NCBI GenBank assembly: GCA_019242475.1
Contig: JAFAVK010000055.1
Coordinates: 164,262-228,261, forward strand
Direction of reading: 5' to 3'
Source of the DNA: Acidobacteriota bacterium
Lineage (GTDB): Bacteria > Acidobacteriota > Blastocatellia > Pyrinomonadales > Pyrinomonadaceae
Length of the DNA stretch: 64,000 nt
The translations under genes and the position numbers were made by a program. Below the pieces are notes generated by a model. It did not search any database. It worked only from the letters and a program-made list of their open reading frames with translations, and had not been told where the DNA came from. Below, piece after piece: positions 16,763-26,161 of this stretch (position 1 is its first letter; each line of letters opens with the position of its first letter).

Positions 16763-19700
16763 ATGCCCGCCTTTCAGAGAAGCGCTTTCGTCATCACGCG
16801 CGGCCGAATCATTGCCGCACTGCTCGCCCTTGCCTTCGTGCTGGCCGCCTTCGCCGGCCCTTCCTTCCGCACGGCCTCGGCCGGCGCGGGCAGCCCGGTC
16901 ACGGTCATCGTTGAGCTGAAGGGCGAGCCCGCGGCTGTCTACTCGGCGCGCGCGCGCAAGGCAGGCCGCGCCGTCTCGACCGACGAGCTGCAAGCTTACC
17001 GCGCGCAGCTCGCGGCGCAGCAGGACAAGTTCCTCGCCGCGCTCGCGTCGCGCGGCGTCACGGCCGCAGTCGCCTCGCGCGGCGTGAAGAACTACGACGG
17101 GAGCCTCGCGGCCGACGTGCCCTTGCGCTACACGCTCGTCTACGACGGCCTCGCGCTCAAGGTGCCCGGGGCGGCCGTGCCCGCGCTCAAAGCGATGCCG
17201 GAGGTGAAGGGCGTGCGCGCCGACACGCTGCTCTACCCGCAGCTCGACCACAGCGTGAAGTACATCGAGGCGCCGAGGGTCTACGGCGCGGTCGAGGAGC
17301 TGACGCAGTTCGACGACCTGCGCGAGGGCTACGAGGGGCAGGGCATGTACCTCGCGGTCATCGACACGGGGATTGACTGGACGCACCCGATGTTCGGCGG
17401 CGACCCGACCCCGCCGCGCCTCGCGGTCGCGCCCGTCTCCGCCTCCGTCCCGACGAACAAGAAGGTCGTCTACTACCTGCCGCTCGCCGACGTGGCCGCC
17501 GAGGACGGCTTCGGCCACGGGACGCACGTCGCCTCGACGGCCGCCGGTTATCTCGCGCAGCACCCCGGCCCGGACGGTCTGCCGAACACGGCCGACGACA
17601 TCAGGCTGCACGGCGTCGCGCCGCAGGCGAAGCTGATGTCTTACAAGGTGTGCAGCGACGTGAAGTCCACGGTCAGCCAGGTGCAGCCCATCGGCGGCTG
17701 CGAGACTTCGAACACGATCATGGCGCTCGAAGACGCGATGTCGCCCTTTACCCTGACGGGCCAGCCGAAGCCGGTCGCGCACGTCATCAACTTGAGCCTC
17801 GGGGGCGCGGGCGGGCCGGACGACCCGACCGCGGTCGCGTGCAGCAACGCGGCGCTCGCGGGCGCGTCGGTCGTCGCCGCCTCGGGTAACGAAGGCCCCG
17901 GCGACGGGACGACGGGCAGCCCCGCCGCCGGCCGCCACGTCATCTCGGTCGGCGCGACCTCCCACCCCGGCAACGCCGCGTCGGCGTTCAAGGTGGACGT
18001 TGACGGCGGGCTGCAAGACATCCACGCCGAGCAACTCCACGGGAGCGCGGCCGTCCCCGCGGGGCTCCGGAACAACTACGTCTACTGCGGCGTGGGCGAC
18101 ACGCCCGACCAGTTCCCGTCTTCAGTCGCGGGCAAGATTGCGCTCATCGCACGCGGCTCGACCGTTGACGGCGGCGCCGCGGGCACGGGCCTCTTCGCCA
18201 ACAAGGCGTTGCAGGCCGCGGCCGCGGGCGCCATCGGCGCCATCATCTTCAACAACGCGGACGGCGAAATCGAAGGCGTTACGGCCTATCACACGACCAT
18301 CCCCGTGCTCGGCATCTCGAAGGCGAACGGCGAATACTTGAAGTCTCTCATCGGCACGGACGCGGCGGGCGCGGTCTCGCCGCAGCAGGTGAAGGTGCTC
18401 GCGACGCCGGGCGCGTTCAGCCCGGACATGGCGGGCTTCAGCTCGCGCGGCCCCGTGCGCGGCTTCGGGCAGGTGAAGCCGGACGTGTCGGCGCCGGGCG
18501 TCGCCGTGCTCGCGGCCGTGCCGCCGGGCAGCCTGCTCGGCGCCCTCGGCGCGCTGGAAGGGACGCCGAACTACGCGCACGTGGACGGCACCTCGATGGC
18601 CTCGCCGCACACGGCGGGCGCGGCCGTGCTCGTCCGCCAGGCGCACCTCGACTGGACGCCCGACATGGTGCGCACGGCCCTCATCAACACTGCGACCAAC
18701 CTGCGCTCGGCGGACGGGACGCCGAAGCCAGACGGCCCCACCGCCGCCGACTCGATCATCGCCGAGGGCGGCGGGCTGATTAACGTCTACGAGGCCGTCA
18801 ACGCCAAGGCTTTGATGGGCGTGAAGGGCGACGGCATCGAGGAGCCCGGCATCCTCGGCAGCCACTCGTTCGGCGAGGTGCCCGTCGTCAACAGCCGCGT
18901 GGCGCACACGGCGACCGTCAACGTCACCATCCGCGACGTGTCGGGGGAGGGCGGGACTTACTTCCTCGGCGTCCTCAACAACCGCGACCTGCAACTCGCG
19001 GGCATCGGCGTCTCGCTCTCGCGGCCGAGCGTGACGGTGCCGGGGCACGGCGAGGCGACCTTCCAGGTGGACGCCACGCTCGACGGCGACATTTTGCGCG
19101 ACGTGATGGCGGCCAAGACCAACGGCTCGCAGGTACTCTTCGAGCGCTTGCAGCTCCAGTGGTTCGTCACCGCGACCCGCTCGGACGGCGACCAGTCTCT
19201 GCGCATGCCCTTCTACTTCCGCCCGGGCACTTCGCTCCCCGCCAACCCGACCGTGGACACTTTGACGCAGACCGGCACGGTGCCCGTGGGCGACTACGGC
19301 AGCCAGCTCGCCGGCGGCGTGACCTACGTTGACGTGCCCTTCGAAGTTGACGCCTCGACCTACCAGATCGAAGCGACGACCGAGTGGTTCCTGCTGCCGA
19401 CGAACGACAACCCGGACGTTGACTACGAGCTGCTCGATCCGGACGGCAACGTCATCGCCAGCTCGGGCGCGGCCGGCGGGCCGGAGTACGTGAACGTCCG
19501 CGTTAACCGCGCCGGCACCTACACGCACCGCGTCGTCGGCTTCACCAACGCCGCGACGCAGTTCACCATCACGACGAAGCTGACGAAGGGCGCGGCGCCG
19601 CCTTCGCTTCAGACCATAAGCGGCGAGTTCACGGACGCACAGAATCGACAGGTGGACTTCGACGGCGCCTTCACGCTCGCGTGGCAGCCCGCGGGGGGCG

Positions 19701-20419
19701 AGCGCAGCTTCGAGGTCGAACGCTCGGCCGACGGCGGCCAGACGTGGGAGGTGGTCGCACAGCCCGCCGCGGGCACATCGAGCGTCGCGCTCACTGACCA
19801 GCCCGACGGCGAGCTGCGCTTCCGCGTGCGGGGATTGCACGACGGGCAGATTGGCTTCTACGTCACGCCCGCGAGCGCGGCGCAGACGGTGCTCGTTGAC
19901 CGGCGCACGCTCGTGGACATCACGAACGCCGTGCAGACGGCGATGTCGAACGTGACGTTCGCCAACGGGGTCTTCCAGCTCGATCTGAATTTGACGAACG
20001 CGACGGCGAACACCTACCTGCCGCGCGTCGAGCTGCGGGTCGTCGGCGTCAGCTCGGGCTCGGGCGCGGTGCGCGTGTCGAACGCGGACGACGGCGGCGC
20101 GGGCACGGCCCAGTCGCCCGCACTCTTCGACTACTCGACGAGCCTCGGCTCAGACCAGACGTTCAGCGGCGCCGAGACGACCGCGGCGCGCACGCTCCGC
20201 TTCACAGACCCGCGCGGGGAACTCTTCACCTACGACATACGGGTGACGGCCTACCAGCGCGCCTCGGGCGCGGGCGGCGGCGCTCCGGCGGGAGGTACGT
20301 CGGGCGGCACGTCCGGCGGCACGTCGCAGTCCGGCCCGGCCCCGACCTCTCTGCTGAGGGTTGCGGCCAACCCGCTGACGAAGAGCGTGAGCGTCAAACT
20401 CGTGGGCGCGCTGAAGTAG
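16763..20419 (+). CDS. S8 serine protease with PA domain and shared C-terminal module (paralogue D)
   Basis: 1218 residues, exported (IIAALLALAFVLAAFAGPSF). A propeptide to about 150 is followed by the catalytic domain: D201 (AVIDTGIDWTHPMFGG), H252 (DGFGHGTHVASTAAG), oxyanion Asn in VAASGNEGPGDG, S611 (VDGTSMASPHTAG). A protease-associated (PA) domain is inserted between His and Ser at about 420-540 (GKIALIARGSTVDGG). Beta-sandwich domains follow. The last 180 residues are a module also found in the next gene: a beta domain with SNADDGGAG, FDYS and ETTAARTLRF, a Gly/Thr/Ser linker, and a terminal motif LLRVAANPL..SVKLVGALK. It differs from A-C in architecture (PA domain, no SLH). GAGGAG lies 11 nt before the ATG. 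Confidence 0.93.
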   Translation: MPAFQRSAFVITRGRIIAALLALAFVLAAFAGPSFRTASAGAGSPVTVIVELKGEPAAVYSARARKAGRAVSTDELQAYRAQLAAQQDKFLAALASRGVTAAVASRGVKNYDGSLAADVPLRYTLVYDGLALKVPGAAVPALKAMPEVKGVRADTLLYPQLDHSVKYIEAPRVYGAVEELTQFDDLREGYEGQGMYLAVIDTGIDWTHPMFGGDPTPPRLAVAPVSASVPTNKKVVYYLPLADVAAEDGFGHGTHVASTAAGYLAQHPGPDGLPNTADDIRLHGVAPQAKLMSYKVCSDVKSTVSQVQPIGGCETSNTIMALEDAMSPFTLTGQPKPVAHVINLSLGGAGGPDDPTAVACSNAALAGASVVAASGNEGPGDGTTGSPAAGRHVISVGATSHPGNAASAFKVDVDGGLQDIHAEQLHGSAAVPAGLRNNYVYCGVGDTPDQFPSSVAGKIALIARGSTVDGGAAGTGLFANKALQAAAAGAIGAIIFNNADGEIEGVTAYHTTIPVLGISKANGEYLKSLIGTDAAGAVSPQQVKVLATPGAFSPDMAGFSSRGPVRGFGQVKPDVSAPGVAVLAAVPPGSLLGALGALEGTPNYAHVDGTSMASPHTAGAAVLVRQAHLDWTPDMVRTALINTATNLRSADGTPKPDGPTAADSIIAEGGGLINVYEAVNAKALMGVKGDGIEEPGILGSHSFGEVPVVNSRVAHTATVNVTIRDVSGEGGTYFLGVLNNRDLQLAGIGVSLSRPSVTVPGHGEATFQVDATLDGDILRDVMAAKTNGSQVLFERLQLQWFVTATRSDGDQSLRMPFYFRPGTSLPANPTVDTLTQTGTVPVGDYGSQLAGGVTYVDVPFEVDASTYQIEATTEWFLLPTNDNPDVDYELLDPDGNVIASSGAAGGPEYVNVRVNRAGTYTHRVVGFTNAATQFTITTKLTKGAAPPSLQTISGEFTDAQNRQVDFDGAFTLAWQPAGGERSFEVERSADGGQTWEVVAQPAAGTSSVALTDQPDGELRFRVRGLHDGQIGFYVTPASAAQTVLVDRRTLVDITNAVQTAMSNVTFANGVFQLDLNLTNATANTYLPRVELRVVGVSSGSGAVRVSNADDGGAGTAQSPALFDYSTSLGSDQTFSGAETTAARTLRFTDPRGELFTYDIRVTAYQRASGAGGGAPAGGTSGGTSGGTSQSGPAPTSLLRVAANPLTKSVSVKLVGALK

Positions 20420-20427
20420 GAGGAGTC

Positions 20428-23256
20428 ATGTCGAGAAGACTCTGCTTGACGTTGACGCTGGCGTTCGTCGCCTCGCTCGCGGGCTTTGCGGGCGGGGCGG
20501 CGGGCGCATCACCCGAGCCGCAGGCGACGCCGACGCCCGCGCCGGACGCGATTACTTTCCACAACAACACGATGGCCGACTTCTCCGCGACGAGCGGCGA
20601 GCCCATCGTCAAGGTTGACCCGCGGGATCGCATCTTCGCCACCTCGCCCTTCGGCGTGAGCACGACCTTGAGCCTGCTCTGGCGCTCGGACGACGGCGGG
20701 CGCAGCTATCGTTCGATGGGGACGCCCGTCACGCGCGACGCCGTCAACGGCCCCGGCGGCGGCGACACCGACGTGGACTTCGACGCGAAGGGGCGCGTCT
20801 ACTACGTTGACCTCTCCGCGGCCTGCGTCACCGCGGCCGTCTCGGAGGACGGCGGGCAGACCTTCGCGCCCGAGCGCACCAACTACGTGACCTGCGTGAG
20901 CGACGAGACCGACGGCGCGGCCGTGGACGACCGCCAGTGGGTCGCGGGCTTCGGCGACGGCCGCGGGTTCGTCACCTGGCGCAACTTCGAGGGCGGCGGC
21001 TTCTACATGTTCCGCACGCGCGACGGCGGGCTGACGTGGGACAAGGGGCGGCAACTCGGCTCGGTCAGTCAGTCGGGGCCGCTCAAGGCCGACAAGACGA
21101 AGCGGCGCGTGAAGGTGAACGGGGTCGAGCGCGACGCGATCCTCCTCTACCAGATTTACTATTCGGGCAGCAGCATCCGCATGTTCCGCGTCACAGACCT
21201 CGACGACGGGTCGGAGCCGATAGTCGAAGACAAGCTCATCTACAATTCGACTTCGGGCTCGGTCAACAACGTCTTCCCCGTCATCTCCGTTGACCGCGCG
21301 GGGAACCTCTACGCCGTCTGGTCGCAGTCGGCGTCCGCCATCTACATGGTCACCTCGACCGACCGCGGCGACACCTGGTCACAGCCGAAACGCGTGAGCC
21401 CGCCGACGATGACGGGCTCGATCATCATGCCGTGGGTCGTCGCAGGCGACCCGGGCCGCGCGGCCGTCGCATGGTACCGCGGCTCGATGCCGGGCAACCC
21501 GAACTCGCTCGCCAACGAGTGGACGATTCACATGGCGCAGACGTTGAACGCGCTCGACCCGTCCCCGGCGTTCCAGACCGTGCAGGTGAGTCAGAACGTC
21601 ATCCACCGCGGCGAGATCTGTCTCGAAGGCACGCTCTGCGACGCGGAGGGGCGCGACCGCAGCTTCCTCGAATACCCTTCGATAGACATGGACTCGAAGG
21701 GCGCGGCCGTCATCGTCTACAACGACAACACGAACCAGTCCGAGGGGCCTTACGTCATGCTTGCGAAGCAGGCGACGGGGCCGAGCCTGCTCGCCTCGGT
21801 CGGCCGTCTGGGCACGGAGCCGGGCGCCGTCACGCTGTCGGCGCCTTCGCCGGGCACTCTGGTGAACGGCGATCTGCTGACGCTCGAAGGCACACACACC
21901 CTGCCGCCGAAGAACTTTGACCGCGACGAGGCGAACGACGCGTTCTACCAGTCGGCGGGCGCGGGCCTGCCCGGCGCAGACCTCCGCTCGGTCGCTTTGC
22001 GCGAGCAGGGCGACTCGCTCGTCGTCGAGATGCAGGTGGCAGACCTCTCTTCGTCGGCAATCACGTCGGCGGCGAGCGCTTCGCAAGGGACGGGGCTCCT
22101 CTACCTGACGCAGTGGGACTACGCCGACACGATCTACTGGCTCGCGGCCGAGATGAACGGCGCCCAGACGAGCTTCTACACCGGCACGCTCGGCATGATC
22201 CGCTCGGCCACCTCGAAGAAGTTCATCACATACAACCCCGACCTCTCGAAGTCGCAGTCGTTGAAGGGGCAGGTGCAGGGGAACACGATCAGCATCACCG
22301 TGCCGAAGGTTCTGGTGGGCAGCCCTGTCAACGGCGCTCCGTTCCACACGGTGACGGGCTACGCCCTGTCGGAGCGCGCGCCCTTGCTTCCAATCGGCGC
22401 AGACCTGCCGAACGCGCCCGCGCCGGCGCCGAAGACGACGAGCCTCCTGGGCGACCCGACCTCTCTGCCCGCGCTGCTCGACGCCTCGGGCGCGGCCACG
22501 TACACGGCGGGCGACGGCGGGCCTCTGTCGGACGGCGTGGTCGAGGTCTCCTTCGACGACCCCGGGTTCGCGAGCCCGCGCGCCGCCGCCTTCTCTTCCG
22601 ACCCGACTTCGAGCCGCTGGCAGTTGCAACTCTCGGCGGGCGATCTCGCGCCGGGCCCGCACACGGCCTACGTGCGCCAGCGCATCGGCGGCCGCGCGGC
22701 TTCCGTCCCCGTGTCGGTCGCGTTCACGGTGTCGGACAAGGTGGAGCGCGACGTGACTTCGCTCGTCACGCTCGACGCGCGCAACACCTCCGTGCTCGCG
22801 GGCTCGGTCTCGTACGACCTTTTGTTGAGGAACGCTTCGGCGCAGACGGTCTACACACCGCTCGCGGCGCGCGTCTCCAAACTCACGTCCGCGTCGAACG
22901 GCGTGACGGTCGCCAACGCGGACAACGGGCAGGCGGGCGCGGGCGCCTCGTTCGACTACGGCGGCGCGGTCGGCGGCGACGCCACGCTCGCGCCGAACGA
23001 GACGACGGCCGCGCGGCGTCTGCGCTTCAACAACCCTTCGAACGAGCCGTTCACGGTCGAGTTTCAAATCGTCGGCCAACTGCCGCGGGGTTCGAGCGCG
23101 GGCGGGGCGACGACTTCGGGCACGTCAACTTCGGGCGGTTCAAATTCGGCGGGCACGGGCTCGACTTCAACGTCCGCAAACGGGCTGGTCACATCCGTCC
23201 TGCGCGTCACCTACAACCCTCTGTTGGGCACAACGACGGTCGAGCGTTTGAAGTGA
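20428..23256 (+). CDS. Secreted BNR/sialidase-like protein with shared C-terminal module
   Basis: 942 residues with a signal peptide (LCLTLTLAFVASLAGFAGG). The N-terminal two thirds is a beta-propeller-like region with at least four Asp-box motifs: SDDGGRSYRS, SEDGGQTFAP, TRDGGLTWDKG and STDRGDTWSQ. That is the BNR repeat of sialidases and other propellers; I cannot identify the full sialidase catalytic set (Arg triad, Tyr/Glu), so enzymatic activity is unproven. A central domain (about 480-650) and a Pro/Ser-rich linker precede a C-terminal module homologous to that of S8 paralogue D (VANADNGQAG, FDYG, NETTAARRLRF, Ser/Thr/Gly linker, terminal SVLRVTYNPL..TTVERLK). It starts 8 nt after the protease stop with AGGAG, so the two genes form an operon. 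Confidence 0.88.
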   Translation: MSRRLCLTLTLAFVASLAGFAGGAAGASPEPQATPTPAPDAITFHNNTMADFSATSGEPIVKVDPRDRIFATSPFGVSTTLSLLWRSDDGGRSYRSMGTPVTRDAVNGPGGGDTDVDFDAKGRVYYVDLSAACVTAAVSEDGGQTFAPERTNYVTCVSDETDGAAVDDRQWVAGFGDGRGFVTWRNFEGGGFYMFRTRDGGLTWDKGRQLGSVSQSGPLKADKTKRRVKVNGVERDAILLYQIYYSGSSIRMFRVTDLDDGSEPIVEDKLIYNSTSGSVNNVFPVISVDRAGNLYAVWSQSASAIYMVTSTDRGDTWSQPKRVSPPTMTGSIIMPWVVAGDPGRAAVAWYRGSMPGNPNSLANEWTIHMAQTLNALDPSPAFQTVQVSQNVIHRGEICLEGTLCDAEGRDRSFLEYPSIDMDSKGAAVIVYNDNTNQSEGPYVMLAKQATGPSLLASVGRLGTEPGAVTLSAPSPGTLVNGDLLTLEGTHTLPPKNFDRDEANDAFYQSAGAGLPGADLRSVALREQGDSLVVEMQVADLSSSAITSAASASQGTGLLYLTQWDYADTIYWLAAEMNGAQTSFYTGTLGMIRSATSKKFITYNPDLSKSQSLKGQVQGNTISITVPKVLVGSPVNGAPFHTVTGYALSERAPLLPIGADLPNAPAPAPKTTSLLGDPTSLPALLDASGAATYTAGDGGPLSDGVVEVSFDDPGFASPRAAAFSSDPTSSRWQLQLSAGDLAPGPHTAYVRQRIGGRAASVPVSVAFTVSDKVERDVTSLVTLDARNTSVLAGSVSYDLLLRNASAQTVYTPLAARVSKLTSASNGVTVANADNGQAGAGASFDYGGAVGGDATLAPNETTAARRLRFNNPSNEPFTVEFQIVGQLPRGSSAGGATTSGTSTSGGSNSAGTGSTSTSANGLVTSVLRVTYNPLLGTTTVERLK

Positions 23257-23370
23257 GGTGGAGTTGATGAGCTTCGGGACGATGGCGGGCGACGGGCGCG
23301 CGACTTGATGACTCTCGCGTGAGGTTCGAGCTACGGTGGGGCTCGCCTCTGTCTCTCCCCGCCCTGCCGG

Positions 23371-23406
23371 GGGGCGCTTGCGGCGCAGGCGCCCCGATTA
23401 TTTTTG
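23371..23406 (+). terminator. Putative terminator between convergent genes
   Basis: Hairpin with stem ggggcgc / gcgcccc (23371-23377 and 23389-23395) followed by gattattttt on the plus strand. It lies about 115 bp after the BNR gene and ends at the stop codon of the minus-strand cyclophilin gene. Confidence 0.6.
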
Positions 23407-24096
23407 AGGCTGGTCGGGAGGCGGCTGGCAGAGCGCGACGCGGGCGCGGCGGATGCGGACGGGGTTCTTCGGCTTCTCGCCGTCGAGTTCTCCGGCGGCG
23501 ATCTTGTCCACGACCTCCATCCCCGTGCGCACGCGGCCGAAGGCGGCGAAGGTGCCGTCGAGGTGCGGGGCGTCGTTCAGCAGGATGAAGAAGTGCGTGG
23601 TGGCGGCGTTCGCCTCCGTCGGCCGCGCGAGCGAGACGACGCCGCGGAGGTGCTTGACCGGGTTCGGCTCGTCGGGCACCTTGCGCGAGGCGCGGCGGAT
23701 GAGTTCCGGCGTCAGCGTCTCGCGCGTCGCCACGTTCCCGCCCTGCACGACGAAGTCCTTCACGACGCGGCTGAAGGTCGTCGTGTCGAACGCGCCGATG
23801 GAGACGAGGTTGAGGAAGTTGCGCGCCGACTCGGGCGCCGCCTCCGACAGAACCTCGATGACGATGTCGCCCGCCTCCGTCTCAAGCGTCACGCAGCGCC
23901 CCGCCATCTGCTGCGGCGTCATCTTGTCGAAAGGCTCGGGCGCCTCCGTCTCGCCCGCCGGCCGCGCGTTCTTCTTCGCCGCCGGCGGCTCCTGCTTCGG
24001 CTCCGGCGTCTGCTGCGGCTGCTGCGCGAACGCCTCACCGGCGAGACACGGCAGGAGGCACAAGAGGCCGCTTGCAATCAACGCTCTCAGTCTCAT
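23398..24096 (-). CDS. Exported cyclophilin-type peptidyl-prolyl isomerase
   Basis: 232 residues with a signal peptide (LRALIASGLLCLLPCLAGEAFAQ) and a Gln/Pro/Lys-rich linker, so the enzyme probably acts in the periplasm. The cyclophilin domain (about 68-225) opens with VTLETEAGDIVIEVL and contains the substrate-binding core FSRVVKDFVVQGGN (Arg of the active site), THFFILLNDAPHLDG and FAAFGRVRTGMEVVDKI. It catalyses cis-trans isomerisation of prolyl bonds in exported proteins, which fits the neighbouring loci of secreted proteases. No Shine-Dalgarno is seen before ATG 24096. The start lies about 25 bp from a heptad hairpin arm. Confidence 0.92.
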   Translation of the reverse strand: MRLRALIASGLLCLLPCLAGEAFAQQPQQTPEPKQEPPAAKKNARPAGETEAPEPFDKMTPQQMAGRCVTLETEAGDIVIEVLSEAAPESARNFLNLVSIGAFDTTTFSRVVKDFVVQGGNVATRETLTPELIRRASRKVPDEPNPVKHLRGVVSLARPTEANAATTHFFILLNDAPHLDGTFAAFGRVRTGMEVVDKIAAGELDGEKPKNPVRIRRARVALCQPPPDQPQK

Positions 24097-24129
24097 CGCT
24101 CTAAAGACAATTGGAAAAGTAGGCAGTAG

Positions 24130-24185
24130 GCAGATGGCAGTAGGCAGTTGAAGAACTATTGTCTCAACTGCCTACTGCCATCTGC
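24130..24185. repeat. Heptad-repeat hairpin (GGCAGTA type)
   Basis: Perfect 21-bp inverted repeat, 24130-24150 against 24165-24185, spacer 14 bp. Further units (aggcagtagg) extend the left side to 24119. The right arm ends one base before the stop codon of the M28 peptidase gene. It has the same core as the hairpin at 2166-2281. Confidence 0.9.
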
Positions 24186-25940
24186 TCACGCGCCGGACTT
24201 GAGCGACTCGTCGCGCTTGGCCTTGAACTCGGTGCCGGGCTTCCACTCGGGGTACTTGTCGCCCTGCAACACGCGGTAGCCGACGGCGAGGAGGAGCTGC
24301 GCGTCCTCGACGGCGCCGGACAAGTCCCAGTCGGGCTTCACCTCGTCGGAGGGCTTGTGGTAGTCGTGCGCGGTGTAGTCGTCGCGCTTCTGCTTGGCGA
24401 AGCTCGGGTCTTTGCCGACGTAGCTCGTGCCCGACTCCGGGTCGAGCGCCGGCACGCCCTGCTTGGCGAACTCGAAGTGGTCGGAGCGGTAGAAGCTCCC
24501 CTTCTCGGGCTCGGGGTCGGGCGAGATGGTGCGGCCGCCCTGCGCCTGTGCCACCTCGCGCGCCACGTCGTCGAGCGTCGAGTTGCCGAGCCCGATGAGC
24601 GTGATGTCGGAGGTGTGCCCCCACTGGTTGATGCCGTCGATGTTGATGTTGGCGAGCGTCTTGTTGAGCGGGTAGAGCGGGTGCTCGGCGTAGTACTTCG
24701 CGCCGAGCAAGCCCTTCTCCTCGCCCGTGACGGCGATGAAGATGACGGAGCGCTTCGGCGGCGTTGCAAGCTTCGTGAAGCCCTCGGCGATCTCCAGCAC
24801 CGTGGCGACGCCCGAGGCGTTGTCAATCGCGCCGTTGTAGATGCCGTCGCCCTGCGCCTTGTCGTCCTTGCCCAGGTGATCCCAGTGCGCGGAGTAGATG
24901 ACGTACTCGTTCTTCAGGGTCGGGTCTGAGCCTTCGAGCTTCGCCAGGACGTTCTGCGAGTCGATGGTGCGCAGCGTGTTCTTGATGTGGAAGGTCGCCT
25001 TCGCGTTCAAGGCGACGGGCTTGAAATCCTTCGTCGTCGCGGCCTTGTGCAGGGCGTCGAAGTCCTGGCCCGCGGCGGCGAACAGCTCCTTCGCCTTGTC
25101 CAGAGTGATCCACGACTCGACGCCGACGCGCCCCGCGTTCTTGTCGGGCGAGACGATGTCGAAGTTCTCGCGCCCCCAACTGCCGGAGACAACTTCAAAA
25201 GGATAACCGGCGGGGCCTTCCTCGTGGACGATGACGCAGGCGGCCGCGCCCTTGCGCGAAGCCTCCTCGTACTTGTACGTCCAGCGGCCGTAGTAGGTCA
25301 TCGCCTTGCCCTTGAAGACGTTCGGGTCAAGCTCGTTCGGGTTCGAAGGCGAGGGGACGGCCGGGTCGTTGACGAGCATGACGACGGTCTTGCCCTTCAC
25401 GTCCACGCCCTTGTAGTCGTCCCAGCCGTACTCGGGCGCCTCGACGCCGTAGCCGACGAAGACCACGTCCGAGTTATCGACGTTCACCTGCGGCTCGTAG
25501 CGACGCGAGACGGCGACGTAATCCTTGAGGTTCTCAAGCTTCAACTCCTTGCCGCCGGCCTTGAAACTGGCCTCGGGCTCGGCGCGGAAGCCCGCGAGCG
25601 GCACCTTCTGCACGAACGTGCCGTCGGGGTTGCCGGGCTTGAGGCCGAGCTTCTGGAACTGCTCGGTGATGTACTTGACCGACAGTTCCTCGCCCTTCGT
25701 GCCGGGGCCGCGCCCCTCGTAGGCGTCGGACGAAAGCTCTTTGATGTGGCGCAGGAGGTCGTCCGAGTTGATCGAGTCGAGCGCGGGCTTGAGTTCCGGC
25801 GGGAGCGCCGCGGCCGTGGCGGCGGCGGGCGTCGGGGTGGTCGCGGCCGCGTTGTTGTTGGACGGCGCGGTGGTCGTGCACGCGCCCGCGCACGTGGCAA
25901 GGGCGGCGAGCGCGAAGGCGGCTAAGAAACGTCTGTTCAT
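24186..25940 (-). CDS. M28 family zinc aminopeptidase with PA domain
   Basis: 584 residues, probably a lipoprotein or periplasmic protein: the N-terminus has [13 protein letters not shown], with two candidate lipobox cysteines, then a Pro/Ala-rich linker. A PA domain (about 150-290) is followed by the M28 peptidase domain with its co-catalytic zinc ligands: SAHWDHLG (His/Asp), [11 protein letters not shown] (Asp), [10 protein letters not shown] (catalytic and ligand Glu pair), [11 protein letters not shown] (Asp) and [16 protein letters not shown] (His). It would remove N-terminal residues from extracytoplasmic peptides. The gene lies upstream of the cyclophilin gene on the same strand, but a hairpin repeat separates them. 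No strong Shine-Dalgarno is seen. Confidence 0.93.
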   Translation of the reverse strand: MNRRFLAAFALAALATCAGACTTTAPSNNNAAATTPTPAAATAAALPPELKPALDSINSDDLLRHIKELSSDAYEGRGPGTKGEELSVKYITEQFQKLGLKPGNPDGTFVQKVPLAGFRAEPEASFKAGGKELKLENLKDYVAVSRRYEPQVNVDNSDVVFVGYGVEAPEYGWDDYKGVDVKGKTVVMLVNDPAVPSPSNPNELDPNVFKGKAMTYYGRWTYKYEEASRKGAAACVIVHEEGPAGYPFEVVSGSWGRENFDIVSPDKNAGRVGVESWITLDKAKELFAAAGQDFDALHKAATTKDFKPVALNAKATFHIKNTLRTIDSQNVLAKLEGSDPTLKNEYVIYSAHWDHLGKDDKAQGDGIYNGAIDNASGVATVLEIAEGFTKLATPPKRSVIFIAVTGEEKGLLGAKYYAEHPLYPLNKTLANINIDGINQWGHTSDITLIGLGNSTLDDVAREVAQAQGGRTISPDPEPEKGSFYRSDHFEFAKQGVPALDPESGTSYVGKDPSFAKQKRDDYTAHDYHKPSDEVKPDWDLSGAVEDAQLLLAVGYRVLQGDKYPEWKPGTEFKAKRDESLKSGA

Positions 25941-26079
25941 CGTCCGTGTGGCCTCGCTTTAGGAAGAGAAGTGTGTGCTGCCGAACGTTACGCCGCGCCC
26001 CGCTTTGAAGTCAAACGCGCGGGCGAAGAGAGGCGGGCCGCCGCGCTGGACTTAATCCAACGCGCCGGCCGCCCCACCC

Positions 26080-26108
26080 GTTACAACCGGCCGCGCGTGA
26101 GTTACAAT
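26080..26108 (+). promoter_or_regulatory. Putative promoter upstream of 26162 gene
   Basis: TTACAA at 26081-26086 and TACAAT at 26103-26108 with a 16-bp spacer resemble a sigma-70 promoter. It lies in the divergent region between the M28 gene and the 26162 gene. Sequence similarity only. Confidence 0.35.
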
Positions 26109-26161
26109 CTCGCCCGTTGACTCCCCGGCACCGCCGTTGGCCCGCTCCGTTTAAGAAGGAA

